Positions 54,016-63,925 of a DNA stretch of 64,000 nt are shown piece after piece. How positions within the stretch are numbered: the stretch's first letter is position 1; each line of letters begins with the position of its first letter. The notes below the pieces were generated by a model. That model was not told where the DNA came from, did no database searches, and saw only the letters and a list, made by a program, of their open reading frames with translations. A program made the position numbers and the translations under genes. This stretch comes from Poecilobothrus nobilitatus (taxonomy: Eukaryota > Arthropoda > Insecta > Diptera > Dolichopodidae): positions 190,370,198 through 190,434,197 of the forward strand of contig OX352772.1 of assembly GCA_947095535.1 (NCBI GenBank). Direction: 5' to 3'.

Positions 54016-54659
54016 AAAACAAACCTTTGTATAGCTATAGGATTTACAAAATTACGAGTAACCAAAGTTTAAAAAAAGTTATTCGTCCCGGAACCGATGC
54101 CACTACCCTACCATAATACTTGTAAAAGTTAAGAGCGCTAGCAATTTAAAATAAAAAATCATGCAATTAAGAAAATGATATGAATTATATTTATTTAAAA
54201 ATTGTTAACGTAAGAAAAAAGTACTAACGGTTTTATTAAAAAAATTATTATAAGAGTAACTATAATTATTAATATAAATCCCACATTCAAACATTAATAC
54301 ATTCAACAATGATATTATACCATTTATATACTATTCAAATTAGTTTTTATTCTTTATGTTAAATAAATTCTTTATTTACATTTTACACATTCATATTTTT
54401 TCCATAAGTAATATAAATACATTTAAGTGTACATTTACGAGTACATTTACGAGTGTAAAAAATGATTTATTGTCATTTACAAAATGGTTATAATTTATAA
54501 GTGAAAATATTTTGAGTATTGAGTAAATTTGGGTACAATAAGATGTATATTGAGTAATTTTGGGTTTTTAACAAATTGACTAGAAAATTTTATACTGGAT
54601 AAATACCTATGTATATAGTTTCTTTATGATGGATCCTAAAATTTTTTGAAAAAATAAGT
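54016..54659. other. non-coding AT-rich region
   Basis: No gene recognised; short repeats such as GAGTACATTTACGAGT (54437-54462) and GTATATTGAGTAATTTTGGG near 54530. Confidence 0.5.
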
Positions 54660-55009
54660 ATAAGGTTGTAAATTTTGTGAGAGTAAGTAAATATAAAAGT
54701 CATTTCGAAAAAGGTTATCAACCAAGTTGATCATCTGAAATATTTAAAATTGAAAACATCAATAATACGAGTACTTATCCTGATCAATTGTCATACTATA
54801 CTGATACAAATATCAATTATCAGATATACTAATACTGATATTGATACACCAATTTCCGGAAGTTTTTATCAAAATGAGCTTACAGCTGTAAAATATTCAG
54901 ATACTAATCTTGTTCAAAAATTCTGAAAAAACAAGGTAATCGAGTTTTTGTTAAATGGCTAGGCTTTGACACACATAATACTTGGATTAATAAAAAAGAC
55001 ATTATTTAA
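54660..55009 (+). pseudogene. Polinton integrase C-terminus with chromodomain
   Basis: Integrase beta-barrel-like tail (FVRVSKYKSHFEKGYQPS, about 54676-54730), then a chromodomain VFVKWLGFDTHNTWINKKDI ending at TAA 55007-55009. Polinton integrases of insects end exactly this way. One TGA near 54731 and a frame break before the chromodomain (around 54925) make it a pseudogene. The catalytic core is not present upstream. It is tail-to-tail with the minus-strand polymerase that ends 100 bases further on. Confidence 0.7.
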
Positions 55010-55109
55010 ATAATAGTAAAGTTATTAAGTATTTATTTGCATTTTGAATTTATAGTAATTTTTTTTATAAAAATAATAACATAATATCAAAATTATAGAT
55101 TTATTTGTT

Positions 55110-55931
55110 TTATTTTTTAATATTATTTTGCAGTCTTTTATTTCCATATGGAAAAGAGCTATAATCTTCATTAAATTTGGGTTTTTCTGATTTAGGACAA
55201 TATGTTTTTTTTCACGTACTATAAGTACTTCGTGTACTTTATTTCTACGAATATTGTCTCAAATAACATGTATATTTTCGTTTTCTGCAGGATTTAAAAT
55301 TGCTTCTCTAATTGTATCAACATTAAGTTTTTGCGAGGCCTGATAACTTAAAGTAGGAATTCTGCTTTACATACAAGTTTTCTGCTGTTATATTTTGTGC
55401 AGTACACTTCGTATGCAACATTGTATAATGTAGGTAGGGACCTCCACGGACAAATTCTGTGATGTAATTTCTACCTCCATAACGTTCTAATGTATCTGTC
55501 ATTTCTCCTACAAATTCCTCTGTCTGGGGATCAAACTCGTCTTCGGGATATATAAATGACAGAGTCTGTGTAATAATATAATACTCTATTATAAAGTTTC
55601 TCCAAATAACTGTAAAGCTTAATACAAACGCTGTACTAAGCTTAACTGTTGGTAAAAAAGTTTCAACTTTATCTTTGTATAGCCAACTTATTTCTATATT
55701 TTCTTCATTTATAGGTTGTATTTGACATATCTCTATAGAATGATTTGTTAACATTTTATAAAATTCAAACGGCTGGCTTAAAATTGTAGTTTGTTGTTGG
55801 TTTTCTTTCTGTCGAAATTTGCCCCAAAATGAATGTAAAATTATTTTAGCAAAAGATCTTAAACCAGTGTTGTTGGAAATTTTATGATATTCTAATTTAA
55901 TGTCTTCCGGTTCTTCCACCATAAAATACAT
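55110..55931 (-). pseudogene. Polinton polB C-terminal half, second lineage
   Basis: Motif B ILHSFWGKFRQKENQQQT, then the thumb region EFYKMLTNHSIEICQIQPIN. The motif C neighbourhood (about 55570) is scrambled: the expected Tyr-x-Asp-Thr-Asp is not readable, only IYPEDEFDPQTEE downstream. After a frameshift near 55340 come NIRRNKVHEVLIVREKK and, in a third frame, the terminal FNEDYSSFPYGNKR-type end at TAA 55110-55112. The NSFWGKF-type motif B separates it from the NSVFGKT type of the 26-39 kb copies, so two Polinton lineages are present. Confidence 0.75.
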
Positions 55932-55954
55932 CTGTGATTTAGAGGTTTACTATT

Positions 55955-56890
55955 AGGTTAGATTAGGTTAAGGTGGCTGCCACAAAGGCACACTTAGACC
56001 GTCTTTGGTGCATTGTGATACCACATAGAAACCTTTCCATCCAAGTCGTTAAAACCAATTTGAGCTTTTTGCAAAGTGAAGAATGCTGTTCACATTTTTA
56101 CCTGCTAGACTGCCCCAAATGGGTGTTCCTTTTTGTCGACAAGGCTGGGCATCTGCATAGGAGATGGAGAGTAGTTTCCTCCTCTTCTTCATCTTTGCAG
56201 GCTGCAGACAATAGTCGTTTGCAGATAAGCCAAGTCTTTTGGAATGCTTCTCTATTAGCCAGTGACCAGTAATTATACTCATTGTCATTCCAATATCTGC
56301 CCTTTTAAGAGAAAACAGATCATTGGATTGTTTTAAATCGGTTTTAGGCCATATCAATCTTGTGATATTGCACGAGGTCAAGTTTGACCATTTGTTATTT
56401 ATTTTTTCCTTTCAATGTAACGTTTTGCTTGTGGATAGAGTATCCCTAATTTTGTCTTGTGCGGTCATTACTGCTTACGAGTTCCAACTCTCACGGCTTG
56501 GTATTCTCGTCACATGAAATTTCTCGAAGAAGTAAGTGGGAGACGTGTAGTCCATCAAAACGGGAGTGGACTTGAATTGGTTTATGATAGAAGGGTTTCT
56601 TACCGCAGAGGTTGTTATTAAAGAGCCACTAGTACATAGTGTGGCAGTTGTTTGAACTCTAGCGATTGCCTTGCGAGTAGGTAACCCTGCACTTTGGGAT
56701 GGAAAACAAATTAACCCATATCGCACGACATGCTGACCTACATTTTGATTGATGTCTTCAATGTAGGTCATGCTTTGTTAGTAGGTTAAGAACTTGTTTT
56801 GATTGTTTAGGTTTAGGTTTTAAGTTAGGTTGTATGTTAACTTATAAGTTCCAAATGGTTGTATAGTAGGAAGTCAAGTGTTAAGCAGCT
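55955..56890 (-). repeat. interspersed repeat with CCTAA tail, probably LINE 3' region
   Basis: GC-richer than its surroundings. Read on the minus strand it ends GGCAGCCACCTTAACC followed by TAATCTAACCTAA, a telomere-like tail seen on several fly non-LTR elements. The terminal 43 bases also occur, with a 13-bp target duplication, as the small insertion in polB copies b1 and b2. The other end has TTAGGTTTAGGTTTTAAGTT near 56810. Minus-strand frames (56049-56381 and 56475-56771) show no motif I recognise. Confidence 0.5.
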
Positions 56891-56907
56891 TAAAGTAGGG
56901 TCGGCCC

Positions 56908-57132
56908 TTAATAAACAAAATTGTAAACTGTGAATACTAAACGCACATATAAAATTGCAGAAATAGTGAGACCAACTTTTTCTATATGTCTTTGAAATCT
57001 ATTTCTATAACGTGCGTATTCTTCCCAATAATGTTTCCGTGCTGAACTGTAAGTATACTCCCACACATGCATAACGTGAATTTCTTGTTTAATGTTGAAG
57101 TGGACTTTTTTAGTTTTGTTATTTAAATTCAT
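56908..57132 (-). CDS. PPP1R15/GADD34-like PP1-binding mini-protein
   Basis: Open frame, first ATG at 57132. It contains the PP1-docking RVxF-type motif KKVHF, then VMHVWEYTYSSARKHYWEEY and ARYRNRFQRHIEKV. The order KVxF, W-x2-AY-like, ARKxxWEExAR, RFxxRI is the C-terminal domain of GADD34/CReP (PPP1R15), which targets protein phosphatase 1 to eIF2-alpha and restores translation under stress; some large DNA viruses carry compact versions. Here the whole frame is about 75 codons, with almost nothing but the domain, and no stop. The family's usual ARD is ARY here. It lies between Polinton remnants on the same strand, so it may be a Polinton-borne gene or a truncated host retrocopy. The function is inferred. 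Confidence 0.65.
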   Translation of the reverse strand: MNLNNKTKKVHFNIKQEIHVMHVWEYTYSSARKHYWEEYARYRNRFQRHIEKVGLTISAILYVRLVFTVYNFVY

Positions 57133-57167
57133 ATCGTACAAGTATGAAAATTGAAAGTCCTAATACA

Positions 57168-57245
57168 CAAAGTCCTGATACACAGTTGGAATTAAACTTC
57201 CTTGTCCAAGTATGGCTAACTCTTTTAGGAAATATTGCTTTTTTT
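57168..57245 (-). pseudogene. Polinton-associated small protein, N-terminal scrap
   Basis: Minus-strand reading QYFLKELAILGQGSLIP closely parallels QYFLKEFALVAEGSLVP of the remnant at 5.1-5.6 kb. The gene is cut at about 57240 by the poly-A end of the LINE, and nothing of it is recognised beyond the LINE. Confidence 0.5.
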
Positions 57246-60175
57246 TTATTACAATAATTTATTTAATTTCAGATAATTTTACAAAAATATAAAATCATGT
57301 ATAAGAAATTAAAATTTAAATACAAATTTAACCACTAATTTTACTTTTAAATATAATTTTAACTACTTTAATTTCTAAAATTTTTTATATATTTTTTAAG
57401 TTTATTTTTAAATATCGCTACATTTTGACAATTTTCAATTTCCGTAGGTAAAGAGTTGAAAAGTTTAATTGCACTACATTTTAAGCTTTTTTGTTGTTTG
57501 GATGTTCTAGCTTTAGGCATTACAATATTTTTTCTATGTCTAGTAAAATAATTATGTACATTCTCCCTATTATTTAGAATTAATTTTGACTTGAAATTAC
57601 TATTTAGTATATTATAAATGTATTTACATTTATCAAAATAAATTAGTTGATTTATATCAAGAACATTAGTTACTTTGTATAATTTCCTAGTACTAGTTTT
57701 AGGATTTATTTTAAATAAAATTTTTAATGCCTTATTCATTATAGTTCCAATCGAATTTACGTGAAATTTTGAACAGTGACTCCTGCATATATTATATCTA
57801 ATTCTTGATAAAATGTGACCATTGTAAACAAGCTTAGCTGCATGATACGGAATGCCACCAGATCTTTTTATAGCCATACATATAGAAATAATTTCTTTCT
57901 TAATTTTTTTAATGTGATTATCCCATCTTAAATTTTCATCAAATATCATTCCTAAATAGTTAACGCTATCCACTCTTTGAATTATATTATTTTTTATATT
58001 CAGAGTAATATCATCATATTTTTTTTCTGGGTTTTGAATATTATGTAATTAGTTTTTTTGGCATTTATACTTAGCTCATTATACTCTAACAAATTACATA
58101 ATGTTTCCAAGTCCTCATTTAGTACACCTTCCAATTCTTTCATTGTTTTAGCTTTTGCAATCAGGTTGGTGTCATCCGCATAAATATTGTATATTGACAT
58201 GATATTATTTTTTGGTATGTTCATTATATATAGTAAGTATAAAAGCGGCCCAAGAAGAAACCCTTGTGGTACACCTGTTTTTATTAATAGTTCATTGCTC
58301 AAAATTTGGTTTATTTTAACGCATTGGGTCCTATTTGTTAAATAACTTTTTAATAAGAGATTACAATTTCTTCTTATTCCCATGTTCTCTAAGAAATTAA
58401 GTAATCTGTAATGATTTACCATGTCAAATGCTTTTGTTAAATCAATAAATATCGCACCTACATAGAAACCATCATCTAATGCATCATATATTTTCTCCAA
58501 TGTTGCTGTAATGGCTGACTCTGTGCCACTATTTTCTAAGAAACCATATTGATTGGTATCAAAGCCAATTGTTTGTGTAATAAAATTTCTAATTCTTATA
58601 TTAATTGCTTTCTCAAATATTTTTGATATAGAATTTAAAATTGAGATTGGCCTATAATTATTACAATCTTCTTTTAACCCAGATTTATGTATAGGAACTA
58701 TAAAGGCTTTTTTAAGTTGATCTGGAAATATTCCTTCTGTAAAACACTTATTGATTATTATCTCTAAAGGTTGTTTTATAACATTAACCAATTCCTGTAA
58801 GTCTTTAACTGTAATTTTATCTAATCCTGCAGTTGCATTTTTATTTAATTTCATGATAATTTGATACATTTCATCTTGTGTAACTGGAGTAAGAAATAAC
58901 GATTTACTATTATATATTTTATAGGCAGCATTATTAACTGTACTACAATTCCGACTCTCAGTTAGAATACCTTTACTTATTTCGTTAAAAAATTTATTAA
59001 TAGTATCTGCTGTCTCATTTTCATTAATTGTTTTCTCGCCATTTTTCTTTAAAACGTAAGTAATAGTTTCAGTTTTTTGGTCATTCTTATTTTTTATAGT
59101 ATTATTTAATAATTTCCATAGTTTCCTAGAATCATTCCTTGCTTTTTCAATACTTTAAATAACATGATTATTTTTAGCTTCCCTTATTAATTTTTCTATT
59201 TTCTTTTTGAATAGAATATATTTTACTCTTTTTTCCCTATTGTTTGTATCTTTTGTATGTACATCATATAGGGATTTTCTAATTTTAAGTTTTTCAAATA
59301 TCATGGGTGTAATCCAGCTATTATTTCTAGTTCTGACTTTAACTAATCGAGCTATTATTTCTTGACTGACTTTAAGTACACAATTCTTTTGCTTCCTATA
59401 TTGTTTTAACTAGTGTATCAATTTCCATAATGTTTGTATTTCCTATTTTAGTTTTTACGATGTTACACATTTGAATATAGTTTGTTTTATTTATAGTATA
59501 GTTTTGCATAGGTATTTTCTTAACATTAATTGCTTTGATTGATGTTACGGCTATTTGGTGATCAGATAAATTGTTATCCTTTATTGTGAAAGAAACCTGA
59601 TATTTTTCATTAAAGTTTGTTATTATATGATCTATTAGAGTTTTAGATTGAGCTGTATTTCTTGTACTTTGCCTCTTATTAAGTATATAATATCCAGAAG
59701 TAGCTATCATATCTTTGTATCTTATGAGTAAGTTGGTGTTATCAAACAAATTTAAGTTAGTATCAGCAAAAAATATGTGATTTGAATTATCCTACATTTT
59801 AGTTTCTAAGTATTCTATAAATAAATTGCTGTTTTCCGCTGGAGCTTTATAAAATGTTCCAATTTTTATTTTTGGTTGAGAGTTTAGGATTTCAATTACC
59901 ATATAACTATATCTTTCATTCTTACTTACTACATTAAAGTGAATGTTATCCTGTACAAAAATTGCTGTTCCTCGCCCCCTTTTTTCTTTTCTGCAGTTAT
60001 AAACCGCCTTATAATTGGGGATATTATGTACATCAATTTCGTTGTCGAATATCCATACCTCTGTAAGTACTACTATATCAATATCCTTGAGCTCTGTGAT
60101 TAAAACTTCTAATTTATTTTTTCATTTCCTTGTAAAAATTGTAGGTCAACTATGATAACTTGTTTAACCATGTCG
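57236..60175 (-). mobile_element. CR1-group LINE, nearly complete ORF2
   Basis: Minus strand. The 3' end AATTATTGTAATAAAAAAAA lies at 57237-57255 next to Polinton sequence. ORF2 runs from MVKQVIIVDLQFLQGNE at 60171 through an APE endonuclease (VVLTEVW, ADTNLN, NLSDHQ at about 59560) and RT with NYRPISIL, AIFIDLTKAFDMVNH (motif A, about 58450), KTGVPQGFLLGPLLYL and IYADDTNL (motif C, about 58185-58160). It continues to the conserved C-terminal KLFNSLPTEI and stop at 57368. Lesions are few: a frameshift near 60120, a stop near 59792, breaks near 59395 and 59155, and one frameshift near 58020. No 5' ORF1 seen. Confidence 0.88.
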
Positions 60176-60321
60176 AAGGTTTATGGAAGAATAATGTTCC
60201 ATAGAATAAATAAATTTACATATATATTCACTTCGGAAAAAGAGCTTTTCATATAAATAGAGGTTAGCAGCGTTAGTTTTTACCTATATATATAGAATAT
60301 ATACATCCACATATTAATAGA

Positions 60322-60865
60322 ATAATTTGGTGTAATCCAGACAAAAATGCCGTTCTAAAATATTTCAAAGATGTGGAATATAGTAACACTATTACACATT
60401 TTAATGATAATCAAAAATCTTTGTTAATTATTTTCGATGATATCATGTTTACTTCTCATGATAAGTATGTATGATCTATTTACTAGGGTATCACATCATA
60501 GAAATTTATCTGTAATATTTGTAACGCAAAATGTTTTTCACCAGGGTAAATTTTCAAAAGATACTTCACTTAACTGTAAATATTTAGTACTTTTCAAAAA
60601 CCTCAGAGATAAATCGCAGATATTACCTCTAGTTCGCCAAATATATCCCAATCAAATCAAAGAATTTGAAAAAGTATATAATGATTTGACGTCAGTCCCA
60701 TATGACTATATATTAATAGATCTTACTAAAAACGTTAATGATATATTTCGATTAAGAAGTGATATATTTGAAAAAGCTTTGTGTTATTGTACGAGAGATC
60801 AATTAGAACAATTTGGGGAGCAATATGGAACGTTTGAAGACCAAAAACATATATTGCACCTATGA
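60322..60865 (+). pseudogene. Polinton packaging ATPase (FtsK/HerA), C-terminal two thirds
   Basis: IIWCNPDKN, Walker B LLIIFDDIMF (about 60421-60450), then after a frameshift near 60470 the textbook segment LFTRVSHHRNLSVIFVTQNV, FHQGK, LNCKYLVLFKNLRDKSQI and VPYDYILIDLTKN, ending at TGA 60863-60865. The Walker A half is missing; the upstream 150 bases are AT-rich with no match. It complements the 1040 copy, which has Walker A but lacks this C-terminal part. Confidence 0.85.
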
Positions 60866-60984
60866 AAAACCTCTAATCCAAAATTCCAGAGAGTAATAAT
60901 AAAACACTGTCACCCTGAAGTAATAAAAACATTTTGCGAAATCTAATCTGAGTAAGTAAGCAACAACCCAATTACGAAAGTATA

Positions 60985-61121
60985 AAAAAGAATTAAGATC
61001 ACTTATTTGCCGCAAAAAATCTATAAATAGCAAAAGAAAAGTCATTATTCAACGTGGCGGATTTTTACCTACACTTCTCGGTGCAGTACTATCAGGAATA
61101 ATCGGGAGTTTTATAAAATGA
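60985..61121 (+). CDS. Polinton small basic capsid-associated protein (pX-like), partial
   Basis: Lys/Arg-rich stretch KSINSKRKVIIQRGGFLPTL followed by LGAVLSGIIGSFIK and TGA at 61119-61121. Polintons carry such a short protein here. The QRGG-F step matches the adenain-type (M/I/L/N/Q)-x-G-G-x cleavage pattern, suggesting processing by PRO. The 5' part is frameshifted and its start is unclear. It overlaps the next gene by ATGA. Confidence 0.5.
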
Positions 61122-61276
61122 ATAATATCATATTTAATAAAATGATAATTTTAAAACCTGAGATTTGTGAGAAAATGAAGCAAAATGCGGACGTTGAACT
61201 TAATGAGTTGGATAAAAATATGAAAAAAATATTGTTAAATAAACATCTCACGGACACTCAAAAATGGCATTTATAA
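61118..61276 (+). CDS. Polinton conserved small protein, truncated by stop
   Basis: ATG 61118 overlaps the previous stop (ATGA). The frame has MIILKPEICEKMKQ and LLNKHLTDTQKWHL, a pattern (short helical N-terminus, NKxLTDxxKW) that I associate with an uncharacterised Polinton protein between ATPase and MCP. TAA at 61274-61276. The reading continues as degenerate KIRNKKRQTPRNKEEK. A further in-frame-like remnant, EENVLTKALSAASAGKRLRK-type at about 61500-61580, may be its C-terminal part. Confidence 0.45.
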   Translation: MNNIIFNKMIILKPEICEKMKQNADVELNELDKNMKKILLNKHLTDTQKWHL

Positions 61277-61460
61277 AGACAAAATCTATTTAAAATAAGA
61301 AACAAAAAACGACAAACTCCTAGAAATAAAGAGGAGAAAATTACAGAAACAAAAGGTACCTACTCAAACTCGTGCAAAACCAATGTATATAGATGGGGAA
61401 ACTCAATAGCATTTTTCTGAATATGTATGTTGGAATACAAGTTGTTCCTGAAGAATAGGA

Positions 61461-61690
61461 AGAAGATGAAAAAGAAGCTGATGACGAAGTATTTGATAAT
61501 GAAATTCAAGAAAATGTTTTAACAAAAGCATTATCAGCTGCTTCAGCTGGAAAACGTCTTAGAAAAAGAAAATCAATTAGAAATCAAAATGTACAATTTT
61601 TTGAAACTGATACAGGATACCTTATAACTGTTCCTTTAGATAGCCTAAGCCCACTAACGAAAAGAGAGCTGAGGAGATGCCTAACAATAT
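61461..61690 (+). pseudogene. acidic/basic Polinton ORF remnant
   Basis: Open stretch after a TAG at 61458: an acidic run (EEDEKEADDEVFDNE), then SAASAGKRLRKRKSI and ITVPLDSLSPLTKREL, closing at about 61690. It lacks an ATG. Probably the C-terminal half of the preceding gene or a separate capsid-associated protein. Confidence 0.35.
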
Positions 61691-61940
61691 AAGTTACACT
61701 ACAATATGTGTTGCTAAACCTAAAATAGATATAAAAATAAGAGCAAATTACGCTTACAGCCTGGAAGGACTTTTGACAACATGTTTCAATCAAGTATCTT
61801 CGAAAGTTAGAGAATTTAAAAAATATAAACCACGTGTAATAGAACCTTTCAAAACTTTTATAGATAGTGAACAATTAATTCCAATTATTAAACCAGATAT
61901 GTTTTTTAAAACATACAAAATTCTTTCACTGATACTGTAA
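61677..61940 (+). CDS. hypothetical Polinton protein, 87 aa
   Basis: Uninterrupted frame with ATG at 61677 overlapping the previous remnant: MPNNISYTTICVAKPKIDIK, ANYAYSLEGLLTTCFNQVSS, KPRVIEPFKTFIDSEQLI. It lies in the ATPase-MCP interval. Family not identified; it could be a minor capsid (penton-position) protein or its fragment. Confidence 0.4.
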   Translation: MPNNISYTTICVAKPKIDIKIRANYAYSLEGLLTTCFNQVSSKVREFKKYKPRVIEPFKTFIDSEQLIPIIKPDMFFKTYKILSLIL

Positions 61941-62130
61941 AAGAATTCAGTAATATTCAATATTACAATGTGGAGAAATCATTATAACATTTCATTACTT
62001 TTATGTGATAAATATGGATACAAAATAAACTTTTCCAATAGTTCAATTCTAACAAAAATTGTATTACATTTTAAAAAGTATAAATAAAAGCGATTTTACA
62101 AAACTATATATTATTTTATTTTTATTCATA

Positions 62131-62397
62131 ATGAAGGAAGTATACTATAAGCATTATTTAATTCAATCTGGTAGAGGACTTGATGATATCGGCCCTTTAT
62201 TACATTCAACCGTATCTTTTCAAAGATGTCGTGGATTGGGGAGCTGTTTTGGGGGACTTTTTAGATATTTGAAACCATATTTACTTCAGGCACTTACATT
62301 TAAAAAAAAGAGGTTATTAACTCTGATATCAATGCTTTATCTGATATTGCATCTGGTGCAAATGAAAAAGAAGTTATGGAAGATTGTAGTATAAAGA
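62131..62397 (+). CDS. Polinton minor capsid protein (pVI-like)
   Basis: ATG 62131. MKEVYYKHYLIQSGRGLDDI is followed by VSFQRCRGLGSCFGGLFRYL. This is the compact Polinton protein with an N-terminal adenain-type site (QSGRG, pattern (M/I/L/N/Q)-x-G-x-G) and an amphipathic GLGxxFGGLFR helix, comparable in role to adenovirus pVI. After KPYLLQAL the frame shifts (A-run at 62300-62308). The native C-terminus, basic and KRK-rich, is seen in another frame to about 62510. It lies directly upstream of MCP, as in other Polintons. Confidence 0.6.
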
Positions 62398-62560
62398 AAA
62401 AAGAAAAAGAAAAGCTATAAAATCGTAGTATCTGGTAAAAGAAAACGAAAAGCTATAAAAAGACCATTCATTAAAAATTTAAACTATTTTACGTCAAAAC
62501 GACGCATAAGATAAGATAAGATAATAACAAAAACAAACAAAAAGATATTTTTAATTAATT

Positions 62561-63880
62561 ATGATTGAGTGTATCAATTCTGAGTTGAATATTTTTAAAA
62601 CCCAACCCATTCAGTCTAGCATTTTACGATTTGAAGAAGTCTCCTACAATCCTATTGCTTCTTTAGAAAACCCTACAAGTATTGAATTTGTTTAACTGGG
62701 TCATGGCGATACATATAGAGATTGTTCTTCTACATAATTAAGATTAAAAGTACAGATCTTAAAGAAAGATGGAACACAATGAAATAATGATAAAACTGCT
62801 GATGGAAAAATAATAATACAACAAGTGTAGTTTATAACATTTTACATTCTTTAATAAAACAACGTAATGTTCAATTAAATGGCAAAAATATAACACCATC
62901 TGATGGAAATTATCACTATACAGCTTATATTGAATCATTATTAACTTATGATTACAGAAGCTGCTGCAACTCGTTTAGAATGTGCAGGATAGATTTTAAA
63001 TAAAGCAAATATAGCAAAATCTGATAATAATGGATCAAAAGAGCGCGAAAAATTGTATCATAATAGCAGTGTAGTGGGTGAACTACACGTAGTTACGGGT
63101 GAACTACACGTAGATATGTTTAATCAACCTACTCTACTTATAAATAATGCTGACATTCGTATAGTTTTAACACTCGAAAAAACAGCTTTTTATCTTTTTC
63201 CAGACGATTCTGATGAATCGCAATTAAAAATTATAGAAGCCACGGTGTTTATGAGACATGTTACCGTTAATCCAAGCGTGCTGTTAGCACACAATGCTGT
63301 TCTAGGGCAATCCAATGCTAAATATAATTATAAATGCGTTGAGGTAAAACGTTTTATAATTCCAATGAACAGCTCATCAATATCACTTGATAATGTTTTT
63401 ATTGGACAGTTGCCAAACACAATAATTTTTTGTATGACAGAAAATATGGGTTACTCTGGAAAAAGATCAAAAAACCCATACAATTTTAAACATTTTGATA
63501 TTTCACAATTTGTATTAAACGTAAATGGTGTCCAAATATCTAATTCAGCAATTAAAACCAGTTTTTCAGATGAAAATAATTGCTGTACAAGAGTATTCAG
63601 TACACTTTTTTCAGGAACTAGAATATTCCACAATGATAAAGGTCATCAGATAACAAAGTCTATGTTTAGTAATGAATTTCTTATACTAGGTTTTGTTTTA
63701 ACTCTAGATGCATCTGGAAATTAAGTATGCCAAGGTTTACTAAACCAGGGTACAATTAGAATTGAGGCAAGGCTATCAAAACCACTTACATCAACACTAA
63801 CTGCTATTGCTTATGGAAAATTTGATGCAAGCATACAAAATGATACAAATCGAAATATATTTAAATATAAATATATATAG
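62561..63880 (+). pseudogene. Polinton major capsid protein (MCP), stops in N-terminal part
   Basis: ATG 62561 (MIECINSELNIFKTQPIQSS). The N-terminal third has stops at 62694 and beyond and frame changes to about 63050. From 63053 the frame is clean: FNQPTLLINNADIRIVLTLE, TVNPSVLLAHNAVLGQ, YSGKRSKNPYNFKHFDISQF and LFSGTRIFHNDKGHQITK. A single TAA at 63722 precedes the last 52 residues (RIEARLSKPLTSTLTAIAYG), which end at TAG 63878-63880. Double jelly-roll capsid protein, aligned block by block with 1411-2462. Confidence 0.87.
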
Positions 63881-63925
63881 ATCTATAAATAGAATTCTGA
63901 AACATGTATTTGAATATTCGACAAG

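Noticed and set aside
55973..56771. frames in the GC-richer repeat as a host gene
   Set aside because: No recognisable domain; the segment behaves as an interspersed repeat whose tip is inserted elsewhere in the window with a target duplication.
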